A stretch of 64,000 nt of DNA from Lactobacillus sp. ESL0791. GTDB taxonomy: Bacteria > Bacillota > Bacilli > Lactobacillales > Lactobacillaceae. This document shows positions 38,016 through 44,569 of the stretch, piece after piece; position 1 is the first letter of the stretch, and each line of letters begins with the position of its first letter. The notes under the pieces are model-generated. The model did not search any database and was not told the DNA's origin. It saw only the letters and a program-made list of their open reading frames with translations. The stretch lies in the NCBI RefSeq assembly GCF_029433255.1, contig NZ_JAQTHU010000001.1, positions 1,612,001 through 1,676,000 on the forward strand, in the 5' to 3' direction. A program made the translations under genes and the position numbers.

Positions 38016-38486
38016 TTAAACAGTTTCATTTAGTTGTTTTGGTTCCTGTGTGCGATTTACATCTGGCTTGTTGATGACACTTGACGCTTGTCTTGTCTGT
38101 ACTTTTTGCGTATCCTGAGCCGCATTTTCACGCAAAAACATGGTTAGTCCCGAAAAAGTGCTTAATTGTAATTTGTACTCAGCTTTCTTTGCAGACAAAG
38201 CAGCAGTGCTTTTTACATTTACATCAACGCGTTTACTTTGCTTACTGGTAGATGCTTGCGGGACTTGCTTGTCCAGTGCGACATTCTTATCATTTAAATC
38301 AATTTCATCTTCACCTTCTGAATCAATCGATTCGGCCTCTGCCTCCTGCAATTTTGCACTAAATAAATTAAAGCCCAAAATTACCGAAGTTATACCCACC
38401 ATCAATTTTTTAATCGAAAAACGATCCTTCTTGTCAGTTATTTGTATTCTTTTTAAGTGTTCGTGAAAATTATTTTTATCATTCAT
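38016..38486 (-). pseudogene. N-terminal fragment of a YSIRK-type surface protein
   Basis: The 156-codon frame has the YSIRK/GxxS export signal as DRFSIKKLMVGITSVILGF near residue 22 and a signal cleavage region at AEAES. After this the chain is low-complexity Ser/Lys/Asp-rich and stops without any anchor or binding domain. Intact members of this class are large adhesins, so this is probably a truncated gene. A short secreted peptide cannot be excluded. Confidence 0.6.
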
Positions 38487-38952
38487 GTTATTTTTAGTTA
38501 TCCTTTTTGATATTTTTATCCGTTTTCTATACGCGAATAAATATAAGATGATGATAAATTATTTTACTGCAAAAGTAAATGCAACTCTTACATAAATCTC
38601 TTAGATTAAATAACTGTTTGTTACGCATTAAATAATTTTATGCTAAAAGCTTTTTCTTATCATAATGAGCAAATAAAAAATAGACAGGAAGTGTGTGCGC
38701 CTCTGCTTGTTATTAAATTTATCCGCTTGTTTTTCTAACTTTTATTCTAAAACTTATATTCTAACTATGTTCTATGTATTTCACATAAAATGAGCATGAA
38801 CGATTTTGAATGAAATTGAACGACTCATGAACTGTTTTGAACAATTTTGAACGATTTACAAATTATTTACTTTAAAAACTATGCCAAATGTCATAAGCAA
38901 ACTTTAGAATATTTTGATTAATCCATCATTGCCAAAAATTTTGCACCGATTA
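38487..38952. other. Non-coding AT-rich stretch left of the tRNA-Gln element
   Basis: No ORF with a ribosome-binding site was seen. The stretch contains the upstream region of the YSIRK fragment and one set of phased 10-bp repeats (38798-38858), and it ends at the left copy of the 106-bp repeat. Confidence 0.5.
38798..38858. repeat. Six tandem 10-bp GAAC repeats
   Basis: The units are GAACGATTTT, GAATGAAATT, GAACGACTCAT, GAACTGTTTT, GAACAATTTT and GAACGATTTA. All begin with GAA and are set 10 or 11 bases apart, one turn of the helix. The array lies in non-coding DNA about 95 bases from the left end of the tRNA-Gln element and could be a protein-binding array. Confidence 0.7.
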
Positions 38953-39059
38953 ACATAATTCAGTTTAACTTTACCTAATTTCATTTAACAAAAAAGCCTT
39001 AACATCAACACTCGAAGCTAGTTGACATTAAGATTAATTACCTAATATTGGGTTAGCTG
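38953..39059. repeat. Left copy of the 106-bp direct repeat (attL-like)
   Basis: This copy matches 41638-41743 with about ten differences, including one 40-base identical stretch. It ends with ATTGGGTTAGCTG (39047-39059), the last 13 bases of tRNA-Gln plus its flank, and includes the tRNA terminator. Beyond 39059 the sequences diverge completely. This is what an integration into the 3' end of tRNA-Gln would leave. Confidence 0.75.
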
Positions 39060-39063
39060 CACT

Positions 39064-39195
39064 ATCTTAATTTCACGTTACTTTGAAGATAAACGAGTAA
39101 AAGACATCTTACCACTGATTAATTACGGTCAATCGCAATATTATAAGCGACTTAACCCCGAAGCATTATTAGAGTTTTGCAAGCCAATACAATAA
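39064..39195 (+). pseudogene. Truncated ORF at the left att junction
   Basis: An open frame runs from the att core to a TAA at 39193-39195 and reads ISRYFEDKRVKDILPLINYG and so on, ending LLEFCKPIQ. It looks like real protein sequence, perhaps the C-terminal part of a small helix-turn-helix or excisionase-like protein, but I do not recognise it. There is no start codon on either side of the junction, even if the element is imagined as circular. A hairpin terminator follows at 39258. Confidence 0.45.
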
Positions 39196-39257
39196 AGCAC
39201 AGATAAAATAAGGTATAAGCCGAGAAAATACCCTAGACCTAGAGGTTTATTTTTAAG

Positions 39258-39276
39258 ACAGGCGGGGGCCTGTTTT
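39258..39276 (+). terminator. Hairpin after the truncated ORF
   Basis: ACAGGC at 39258-39263 pairs with GCCTGT at 39268-39273 around GGGG, followed by TTTT. It is GC-rich in an AT-rich region, so it is likely functional. Confidence 0.55.
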
Positions 39277-39739
39277 CGTTACCGAGGGAGCACTCACCCA
39301 AAATGTCTCTAAATTTTATATGAGCAGTAATTAAGCTTTTTGGTAAAATCGTGAGTAATTAAAAAAAGTTCGTGTGCATCCCCCGCCCCTACCTGAACGT
39401 TTGAGGAGCCGCAACAGTATCATTTTCTCGCGTGATAAACCAAAACTAGAACTTTTTTGCATAGGAGTAAACCTCGTAAAGCATTGATACTAAAGCATTT
39501 ATTGGCTTGAAGTATGGTTAATCTTTACGGAAAAAGCCAGTATTTTAAACCCAACAAAACCCAACTTTTTTATTCAAAGAACCTAACAAAACTTGACAGC
39601 AAAACCTATAAAACCTGAAATTTCGATTAGCAGAGAGCGATTTTAAGGCAATTTCAAGCGTCCGTGAGGATAACCGTACATACAACCTGCTAAAACCTGC
39701 GTACAAACCAAAGAGAATTTAAAATAAAGGAGCTAAAAC
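39277..39739. other. Non-coding lead-in to the 140-aa gene
   Basis: No ORF was supported. The stretch includes CCCCCGCCCC at about 39379, a direct repeat TAAAGCATT at about 39478 and 39493, the AAACC repeats listed separately, and a candidate promoter (TTGACA at 39593, 17-base spacer, TGAAAT at 39616) about 120 bases before the 140-aa gene. Confidence 0.4.
39547..39704. repeat. Iteron-like AAACC repeats
   Basis: AAACCCAAC occurs at 39547 and 39557, one turn apart. Variants AACCTAAC, AAAACCTAT, AAAACCTGA and a pair AACCTGC/AAACCTGC follow up to 39704. The spacing becomes irregular rightwards. They surround the candidate promoter of the 140-aa gene and could be an operator or origin. Confidence 0.4.
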
Positions 39740-40162
39740 ATGAACACAGAAATCGAATACCCTAATGCCAAACAAATATTAGACAAATTAATAAAATTTA
39801 ACTCTAAAAATGGAAAATTAGGGACTATTACCACTCTTAACGGTGACCAGATAAAACCAACGCTTAAAGATTACAAAAAGAAAAATTTACTTATGCTTAT
39901 TCAGCTAAAAAATTTAATTGATACCACCCAAGAACATGGAGAAGATTGGTTTTACAACTATGACAGCGTTAGGGATGTACTAACAGCATTAATTAACTGG
40001 AATGACAAAGATACAATGTACAGGAACATTAAAATTCGTGATAACAGTAACGTAGTTAAGGTTTATAAATATAATATGGTCAATTTAAAACAGGATAATT
40101 ACGAAACAGCAGCAAACATTTGTGACCTGTTAGGGATGTCTGATATTTACCTAAATAATTAA
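39740..40162 (+). CDS. Orphan 140-aa protein of the tRNA-Gln element
   Basis: The gene has an excellent ribosome-binding site (AAAGGAG, seven bases before the ATG) and its own terminator, so it is very likely expressed. The product is soluble, with no signal or membrane segment, and is rich in Asn, Asp, Lys and Ile. Patches such as KQILDKLIKFNSKNGKLGTI and YDSVRDVLTALINWNDKD suggest helices. I do not recognise the family. It is the only well-formed larger gene of the element. Confidence 0.75.
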   Translation: MNTEIEYPNAKQILDKLIKFNSKNGKLGTITTLNGDQIKPTLKDYKKKNLLMLIQLKNLIDTTQEHGEDWFYNYDSVRDVLTALINWNDKDTMYRNIKIRDNSNVVKVYKYNMVNLKQDNYETAANICDLLGMSDIYLNN

Positions 40163-40180
40163 TCTTACAGCGGTTTATAC

Positions 40181-40219
40181 AGAGAGGTGGTTAACTTCTT
40201 TACCACTTCTCTATTTTTA
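40181..40219 (+). terminator. Terminator of the 140-aa gene
   Basis: AGAGAGGTGG at 40181-40190 pairs with CCACTTCTCT at 40203-40212 (one G-T pair), followed by ATTTTTAT. Confidence 0.85.
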
Positions 40220-40263
40220 TGCCTAAATTGGCGCTATTCGGAGTTCTCGGAGGCTATAAAAAG

Positions 40264-41060
40264 ATGGGGCCAAAATTGACCCATAGCAATATCTCCTCAA
40301 ACCCCAAAAATGGGGGCTCATCAAAACGCAAAATTGATTTCTGATAAATATCAGAATCCAAAATTGGATTCGGTTAGACAAAAATGTCTAACAGCTCTCG
40401 TTTTAAACGATAGTAGATTTAATAAAATAACCAATCCAAAATTGGACTCATCTAACTAAAGTTCTAAAACAGAACTTTCTAAATACTTTTGAAGTATATA
40501 GTCGTGGTACTTCAAAGGCACCGCGAACATACAAACGGCAACATTAATTTTATTTTTTATTCTGCTGACCTTTTGAAAGACAGCGAATTTATCATTTCGT
40601 AGTGATTTTAAAGTACCACGAATTTTCTAAATGGCTCTCACCCCATTTAAAATTTTAAGGTCAATATGACTGACCTTACTCAAAAAAGAGTAACAGTAGC
40701 AACTGTACCTTTAGGTGCACTTGTTAACTACCTTACTAACAGGAAGCGGTCAACTCATGAACGTAGTTACAGTTACGCTTATAAAAACAAAGGACGTGCG
40801 TATGCGCATCCCCTCTTTATGACAACTTTATAAATCCTAAATTGTTCGCAATGATTTAATAAACACATCACTCAGTGTGATCTAAATTTAAAGTCGTTCA
40901 GAACGACCTTAGATATTAATTGTGAATGCTTCACGATTGTCGCAAAACGCGACACTTTTAATCCTAAAAGGCTCATACTGAAACTATTACATGGAGTAAC
41001 AAAACGCGACCCCATATAAAACCATTACCCCAATTTAGGAAGGTGGTTAGCATCCCCAAG
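40264..41060 (+). other. Hairpin-rich tract, possible structured RNA
   Basis: About 20 short inverted repeats lie head to tail here. Among the best are 40339-40356 (8-bp stem), 40355-40370 (7), 40373-40392 (8), 40398-40410 (6), 40460-40476 (6), 40483-40497 (6), 40657-40677 (7), 40893-40907 (7), 40922-40934 (5) and 40938-40954 (6). Most have loops of 3 to 5 bases, often A-rich, and the stems differ in sequence. A 10-bp pairing between 40504-40513 and 40611-40620 encloses two more hairpins. No gene longer than 55 codons fits. A large non-coding RNA is one explanation. Confidence 0.5.
40666..40833 (+). CDS. Possible 55-aa protein inside the hairpin tract
   Basis: The frame begins MTDLTQKRVTVATVPLGALV and ends HPLFMTTL. 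The composition is that of a normal soluble basic protein. AAGG lies five bases before the ATG. The ATG overlaps by ATGA the stop of a 12-codon ORF starting at 40631 (MALTPFKILRSI), which could couple translation. No homologue is recognised, and the frame lies in a region with other structure, so it may be chance. Confidence 0.35.
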   Translation: MTDLTQKRVTVATVPLGALVNYLTNRKRSTHERSYSYAYKNKGRAYAHPLFMTTL

Positions 41061-41077
41061 TACATTTCTGCTATAAT

Positions 41078-41110
41078 AAAAAAGAGAGCAGTGGTATTGC
41101 CCACACGCTC
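41078..41110. terminator. Terminator of the toxin transcript
   Basis: GAGC and GTGG at 41086-41094 pair with CCAC and GCTC at 41101-41110, with a small internal bulge. Six T follow on the minus strand, and CCCCTTTT follows on the plus strand, so it may work both ways. Confidence 0.7.
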
Positions 41111-41121
41111 CCCTTTTAAAA

Positions 41122-41217
41122 TTATTGCTTATAATGACGTTTGATATAATCGACAATCATGTTAGCAATAACATTGGCTAGTATTCCTGATACTAAACCA
41201 ATTATGAGTGAATACAC
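41122..41217 (-). CDS. Small hydrophobic peptide, type I toxin-like
   Basis: The 31-aa peptide starts at a GTG nine bases after AGGAGGT. It has one membrane helix (SLIIGLVSGILANVIANMIV) and a charged tail DYIKRHYKQ. Size, hydrophobicity and basic tail fit type I toxins of the Fst/Ldr kind that insert in the membrane. The leader can form a 7-bp stem (GAATTAC/GTAATTC) next to the ribosome-binding site, as in Fst mRNAs. A promoter TTGTCA, 16-base spacer, TGGTAAAAT (41283-41310) precedes it and a terminator follows. It is too short for standard ORF calls. Confidence 0.7.
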   Translation of the reverse strand: MYSLIIGLVSGILANVIANMIVDYIKRHYKQ

Positions 41218-41282
41218 TGGAGTTTCACCTCCTAGAATTACCATAATTGAGAGTGATTAAATCTCTAGTAATTCCATTAGTC

Positions 41283-41331
41283 ATTTTACCAGAGTTCTAC
41301 TTATTGACAATGGCTTTAAATATTGTAGAAT
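41283..41331. promoter_or_regulatory. Back-to-back promoters of toxin and antitoxin RNA
   Basis: On the minus strand, TTGTCA (41305-41310) and TAAAAT (41283-41288, with an extended TGG) are 16 bases apart. On the plus strand, TTGACA (41304-41309) and TAGAAT (41326-41331) are also 16 apart. The two -35 boxes overlap, so RNA polymerase can bind in only one direction at a time. Confidence 0.6.
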
Positions 41332-41337
41332 TAAATT

Positions 41338-41432
41338 GAATGATGCACTGGAGTTAATCTCCAAACAAGTCCTAAAGCCGATTACTTTAGGCAGTCATTA
41401 AAATGATCCTCTGTTAGCGCAGAGGATTTTTT
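41338..41432 (+). ncRNA. Candidate antitoxin RNA
   Basis: The transcript would start near 41338 and end at a perfect 8-bp terminator hairpin (41406-41427, six T). It contains hairpins at 41348-41362 and 41371-41391. Its CACTGGAGTT at 41346-41355 repeats 41215-41224, so the RNA is complementary to ten bases of the toxin mRNA covering the start codon and the space before it. This is the arrangement of direct repeats in Fst-type systems, but the two RNAs are divergent here. Confidence 0.6.
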
Positions 41433-41637
41433 AATACCGTCGCAAAACACGACTGAATAACTCAATACCATTTCGGTACCCAGTAGCGATTTAACTTAAA
41501 CAAATAGGCTGTAAACAATTTAACACCCTAAAGGGATGCACCAAATGTTGTAACCTAATTTCAACTAATTTCAGAAAGCCATATTTTTAGCCGAACCAAT
41601 TCTCAAAAATGTTGTAACCGAATAATGTAACCTAAAC
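41433..41637. other. Right-end non-coding stretch of the element
   Basis: No gene was seen. The stretch repeats small dyads found in the hairpin tract, including GTCG CAAAACA CGAC near 41439 and CCCTAAAGGG near 41526. It also has two copies of ATGTTGTAACC (near 41545 and 41609). Confidence 0.4.
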
Positions 41638-41743
41638 ACATAATTCAGTTCGATTTTACCTAATTTCATTTAACAAAAAAGCCTTAACATCAACATTCAA
41701 AGCTAGTTGACATTAAGACTAATTACTTTAATTGGGTTAGCTG
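41638..41743. repeat. Right copy of the 106-bp direct repeat (attR-like)
   Basis: This copy contains the 3' end of intact tRNA-Gln copy 2 and its terminator (a 12-bp stem pairing CTTAATGTCAAC with GTTGATGTTAAG, then a T run, on the minus strand). It is the partner of 38953-39059. Confidence 0.75.
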
Positions 41744-41803
41744 GATTCGAACCAGCGCATACTAGTACCAAAAACTAGTGCCTTACCGCTTGGCTATAAC
41801 CCA
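41732..41803 (-). tRNA. tRNA-Gln (anticodon TTG), copy 2
   Basis: It is identical over all 72 bases to copy 1 at 35873-35944 but has different flanks. Its 3' end coincides with the right core of the integrated element, so the gene was restored or kept intact by the insertion. Confidence 0.95.
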
Positions 41804-41877
41804 AGATATTTGAGCTTTTACTTGTCACTCAATATTGTTAAGTATAGGAGATGAACGGCTCCCCGTCAAGCAAAATT

Positions 41878-42396
41878 TTATTCCAAATTAAGCTCATAAG
41901 CATACCGCGCGCCGTCTTTCGTCGGATTAACGTAAATAATCCCGCGGTAAGAATAGCCCGCCTTCCTAATCACACTTTGCATCCGCTTGTTGAGCGCATG
42001 CGTATCAATGCGAAAATTGCGCAGGCCCAGTTCATAACCGCGCGACAGCAAAGTAGAGATAAAAATTGCTGCCAGATTGCGGCCGCGGTAAATAGCGGAA
42101 ATAGCAATCCGATGAATCGTTGCGTACGGTGCGACGGCATTATTCCACGCACCCTGAATTTCCTGGTAGCTCGGTTCAGGCGTGGTCATCAAGGTCGCCA
42201 CCCCCGCAACTTGCTCATCAACCACCAGAACATAGGCACGTTTCAGGCGGATATCCTCGGTAAACATTTCCGCATTTGGCTGGCCGTCCTGCCACTGCGG
42301 GCTGCCATCCTGTTTTAATAATTCCTTGGCCTGCGCAATAATCTTCATTATCGCAGGTAAATCTTCACTTTTAGCTAAACGCGTGTAAACTGCCAT
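41878..42396 (-). CDS. GNAT-family N-acetyltransferase
   Basis: The 172-aa protein has the GNAT fold: IHRIAISAIYRGRNLAAIFIS contains the acetyl-CoA-binding R/Q-x-x-G-x-G/A region, with AYVLVVDEQVAGVATLM as the central strand. It lies alone next to the tRNA. Substrate is unknown. Confidence 0.85.
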   Translation of the reverse strand: MAVYTRLAKSEDLPAIMKIIAQAKELLKQDGSPQWQDGQPNAEMFTEDIRLKRAYVLVVDEQVAGVATLMTTPEPSYQEIQGAWNNAVAPYATIHRIAISAIYRGRNLAAIFISTLLSRGYELGLRNFRIDTHALNKRMQSVIRKAGYSYRGIIYVNPTKDGARYAYELNLE

Positions 42397-42474
42397 CCTG
42401 CTTCTCCCCTGCCATCAATTAACATTATTTAGTATAATAAAAATAAATGAAAAAATACAGAGAGGATTGACAAA

Positions 42475-43290
42475 ATGACAATCAAATTAGTAGCTATTGA
42501 CATGGATGGCACATTATTAAATTCTCAAGGTAAAATTCAGCTCAGTACTGTCGTGGCTGTTAAGAAGGCATTAACTCGCGATGTCAAAATCGTGCTTTGC
42601 TCCGGCCGACCATTTGCAGGGCTCACGGCTCATTTAAAAGAGCTGGGCATCAGTGGCCCCGATGAATACGTCGTTACCCTGAACGGGGCAATTACCCAAA
42701 ACACTGCTGGTAAAGTAATCACCGAAGATCTGATCCCGACCAGCTGCTACCGGCAAATGACCGCTTTTTCCGTGGCTCACTGCCTGCCCGTCAACATCGT
42801 GGATACCTCTTCGCGCATCATCACCCCTAACCACAACATTGACTTAATGGTTTACATCCAGGCCTACGAAAATCTGGCACCGCTCTATGTGCGCACGCCT
42901 GATGAGCTGGCTCCCGATCACGAAATTGCCAAGGGCTGCTTTGTCGGCAGCAAAGAATTGCTTGACAAATATGAAACACAGGTCAAGCAGAAATTCGATG
43001 AAAAGTTAACCGTTGCCCGTACCGACAAACATTTTATTGAATTGATTAACCCGGCGGTTAACAAAGGCAACGGCCTGCGGGAATTATGCCAGGCCCTAGG
43101 CATCCCCGCTAACAGCGTGATGGCCATCGGCGACGAACGCAACGACATTTCCATGTTTGACTTTGCTGGCATTGCTATCTGCATGGGCAACGGCCACGCA
43201 GAAGCAAAAAAGCACGCCGATTATGTCACCACCTCAAATGATGCGGACGGAATCAGCAATGCTTTCGCCAAATTTATTTTTAAAAATTAA
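42475..43290 (+). CDS. Cof-type HAD-IIB sugar phosphatase
   Basis: The 271-aa phosphatase has all four HAD motifs: IDMDGTLLN, CSGRPF, a lysine in the cap-distal NKGNGLREL region, and AIGDERNDISMFDFAG. Cof-type proteins dephosphorylate sugar phosphates or related metabolites. It has an AGAGGA ribosome-binding site and converges on the next gene, with five bases between the stops. Confidence 0.92.
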   Translation: MTIKLVAIDMDGTLLNSQGKIQLSTVVAVKKALTRDVKIVLCSGRPFAGLTAHLKELGISGPDEYVVTLNGAITQNTAGKVITEDLIPTSCYRQMTAFSVAHCLPVNIVDTSSRIITPNHNIDLMVYIQAYENLAPLYVRTPDELAPDHEIAKGCFVGSKELLDKYETQVKQKFDEKLTVARTDKHFIELINPAVNKGNGLRELCQALGIPANSVMAIGDERNDISMFDFAGIAICMGNGHAEAKKHADYVTTSNDADGISNAFAKFIFKN

Positions 43291-43295
43291 CGCCG

Positions 43296-44390
43296 TTACG
43301 GCTTAAAAGATGTATTGTACTTCTTACTGTCGACAATAAATGTTGCCACGTTGATGAAGTGCAGCGAATAAATATTATTATTACGGGAGATGCTAAAGCC
43401 AAAATAGTCGTAATCACCATCATGTGTGGAACCTTGTGTGTTAAACAGGTCACCAGCATGTTCCCATTCTTGATAATAATCCTGCTGAGCCCGCTGTTCT
43501 TCGCCGCTGCCGGTATAACCAAAGAGCATTTGTTTCAAACCGAAGTAAATGTTTTTTTTCATTTCGGTGATTGACATCGTTTGGTTCAGATTATAAAAAC
43601 CGGCCATATCCTCAATATAATTGTCATCAAGGTTTAAGCCATTGGCCTTGCAAGCACGGACAATGCCTTGAACGTAATGACCATCCTGAATTGTTTTATT
43701 ATTTTGCGTGTATTCATTGGAGATATCGTCCGCCAATTTTTGCGTTCCCAGGCTGTAGGTCCACGGCCGCAGGCCAAGATCGCTTCTCGCCTCATTAATC
43801 AGACGCAAGGAAAACTGAGACAACTCTAAGCTCTGATCCAAGGTAAGGGCAGCCGGATTAATAATTGTATCATCGTCCTCCTTGCTCTCGGAAATCTGGC
43901 TGCGGCTGAAGTTGTTATTATCCATGCCTTTCATTGAGGCAAGGATAAATGCTGGGCTGGGATGTCCTTGATAGGCCTTGAGCAGCTCGCTTCTGGTATA
44001 GCCATCGGGCATCTTCATCTTGGCTTCTTGGTAAGCCGTTGCTGGTTCCTGCGGCTTGGGCTCCGGCTTATTTTGATGCTTGACGACCCGCGCTTTTTTG
44101 GCCAACAGCCACTGGGATTGGTTGCCGATTCTGTATGCCAAATACTTTTTCCTGCCAATCTTCAAATATTTCTTGGCCGAATAAGCATATTTTTTCTTGG
44201 GAACGGCAAAATAGTGCGAACTCTTGCCATTTCCCTTGTACAGCCGAATATTTTTCTTTCCTCTGACAAATACATGGCCCTGCGTCCTAGCGGCCTGAAC
44301 GGTTTGAATTTGATTAGCCGTAGTTAATGTTGTTCCTGTAAATAAAAAGAGCGTACTCAAAGCAGTTACAACTAATTTGCTTTTTTTCAT
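43296..44390 (-). CDS. Secreted SLAP plus CAP/SEC10-like surface protein
   Basis: The 364-aa precursor has a signal peptide (MKKSKLVVTALSTLFLFTG, cut near ARTQG). A SLAP-like segment follows (GKKNIRLYKGNGKSSHYF to SQWLLAKKARVV). The C-terminal domain contains LRLINEARSDLGLRPW and ends GDYDYFGFSISRNN to NTSFKP, as in the paralogue at 16356-17657. The SLAP part suggests non-covalent wall attachment. No catalytic activity is assured; SEC10/PgrA-like domains are linked to surface exclusion and aggregation. Confidence 0.75.
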   Translation of the reverse strand: MKKSKLVVTALSTLFLFTGTTLTTANQIQTVQAARTQGHVFVRGKKNIRLYKGNGKSSHYFAVPKKKYAYSAKKYLKIGRKKYLAYRIGNQSQWLLAKKARVVKHQNKPEPKPQEPATAYQEAKMKMPDGYTRSELLKAYQGHPSPAFILASMKGMDNNNFSRSQISESKEDDDTIINPAALTLDQSLELSQFSLRLINEARSDLGLRPWTYSLGTQKLADDISNEYTQNNKTIQDGHYVQGIVRACKANGLNLDDNYIEDMAGFYNLNQTMSITEMKKNIYFGLKQMLFGYTGSGEEQRAQQDYYQEWEHAGDLFNTQGSTHDGDYDYFGFSISRNNNIYSLHFINVATFIVDSKKYNTSFKP

Positions 44391-44516
44391 AATTCTCCCT
44401 TGACAGTGATAATTTAATTAACTTATTATTTTTTATTTTAACACATATCCAATTAAAATCTTTTACTACAAAATTACAAACAGATTAATCTACCGTTGCT
44501 TTCTATCCGGACAGCT

Positions 44517-44548
44517 AAAAAAAGATAGCTCCGCAGAACTATCTTTTT
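44517..44548. terminator. Terminator of the apf gene
   Basis: AAAGATAG at 44521-44528 pairs with CTATCTTT at 44539-44546, with A and T runs on both sides, so it can act in both directions. Confidence 0.8.
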
Positions 44549-44569
44549 GACTGTTAAATTTTTACGATT

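Larger units (their letters stand above)
39047..41743. mobile_element. Mini integrative element or remnant at tRNA-Gln
   Basis: The region between the two ATTGGGTTAGCTG cores is about 2.7 kb. It lacks an integrase, a transposase or any recognised replication gene. Contents are a truncated ORF at the left end, iteron-like repeats, a 140-aa orphan gene, a hairpin-rich tract with a possible 55-aa gene, and a type I toxin-antitoxin locus. Base composition and gene density are unlike the surroundings. It may be a satellite mobilised by another element, or the decayed core of a larger one. Confidence 0.6.

Noticed and set aside
37839-38033. 64-codon plus-strand ORF between the SLAP and YSIRK fragments
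   Set aside because: Its start lies in a terminator T run, it has no ribosome-binding site and its composition is unlike a protein; probably chance in decayed DNA.
39365-39400. Rolling-circle origin or oriT at the C-rich stretch
   Set aside because: No known nick-site consensus or relaxase gene was found nearby.
40264-41060. Firm assignment of the hairpin tract to ROOL or GOLLD RNA
   Set aside because: I could not recognise conserved blocks of either family by eye, so only an unnamed candidate is reported.
41069-41077. Extended -10 box TGCTATAAT on the plus strand as the antitoxin promoter
   Set aside because: It lies only about ten bases before the shared terminator and has no good -35, so it would give no useful RNA; the TTGACA/TAGAAT pair at 41304-41331 fits much better.
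35873-41803. The whole interval between the two identical tRNA-Gln genes as one island
   Set aside because: It includes a normal aminotransferase and tRNA-Tyr, and the flanks of the two tRNAs differ; only the part from 38953 has matching repeat ends.
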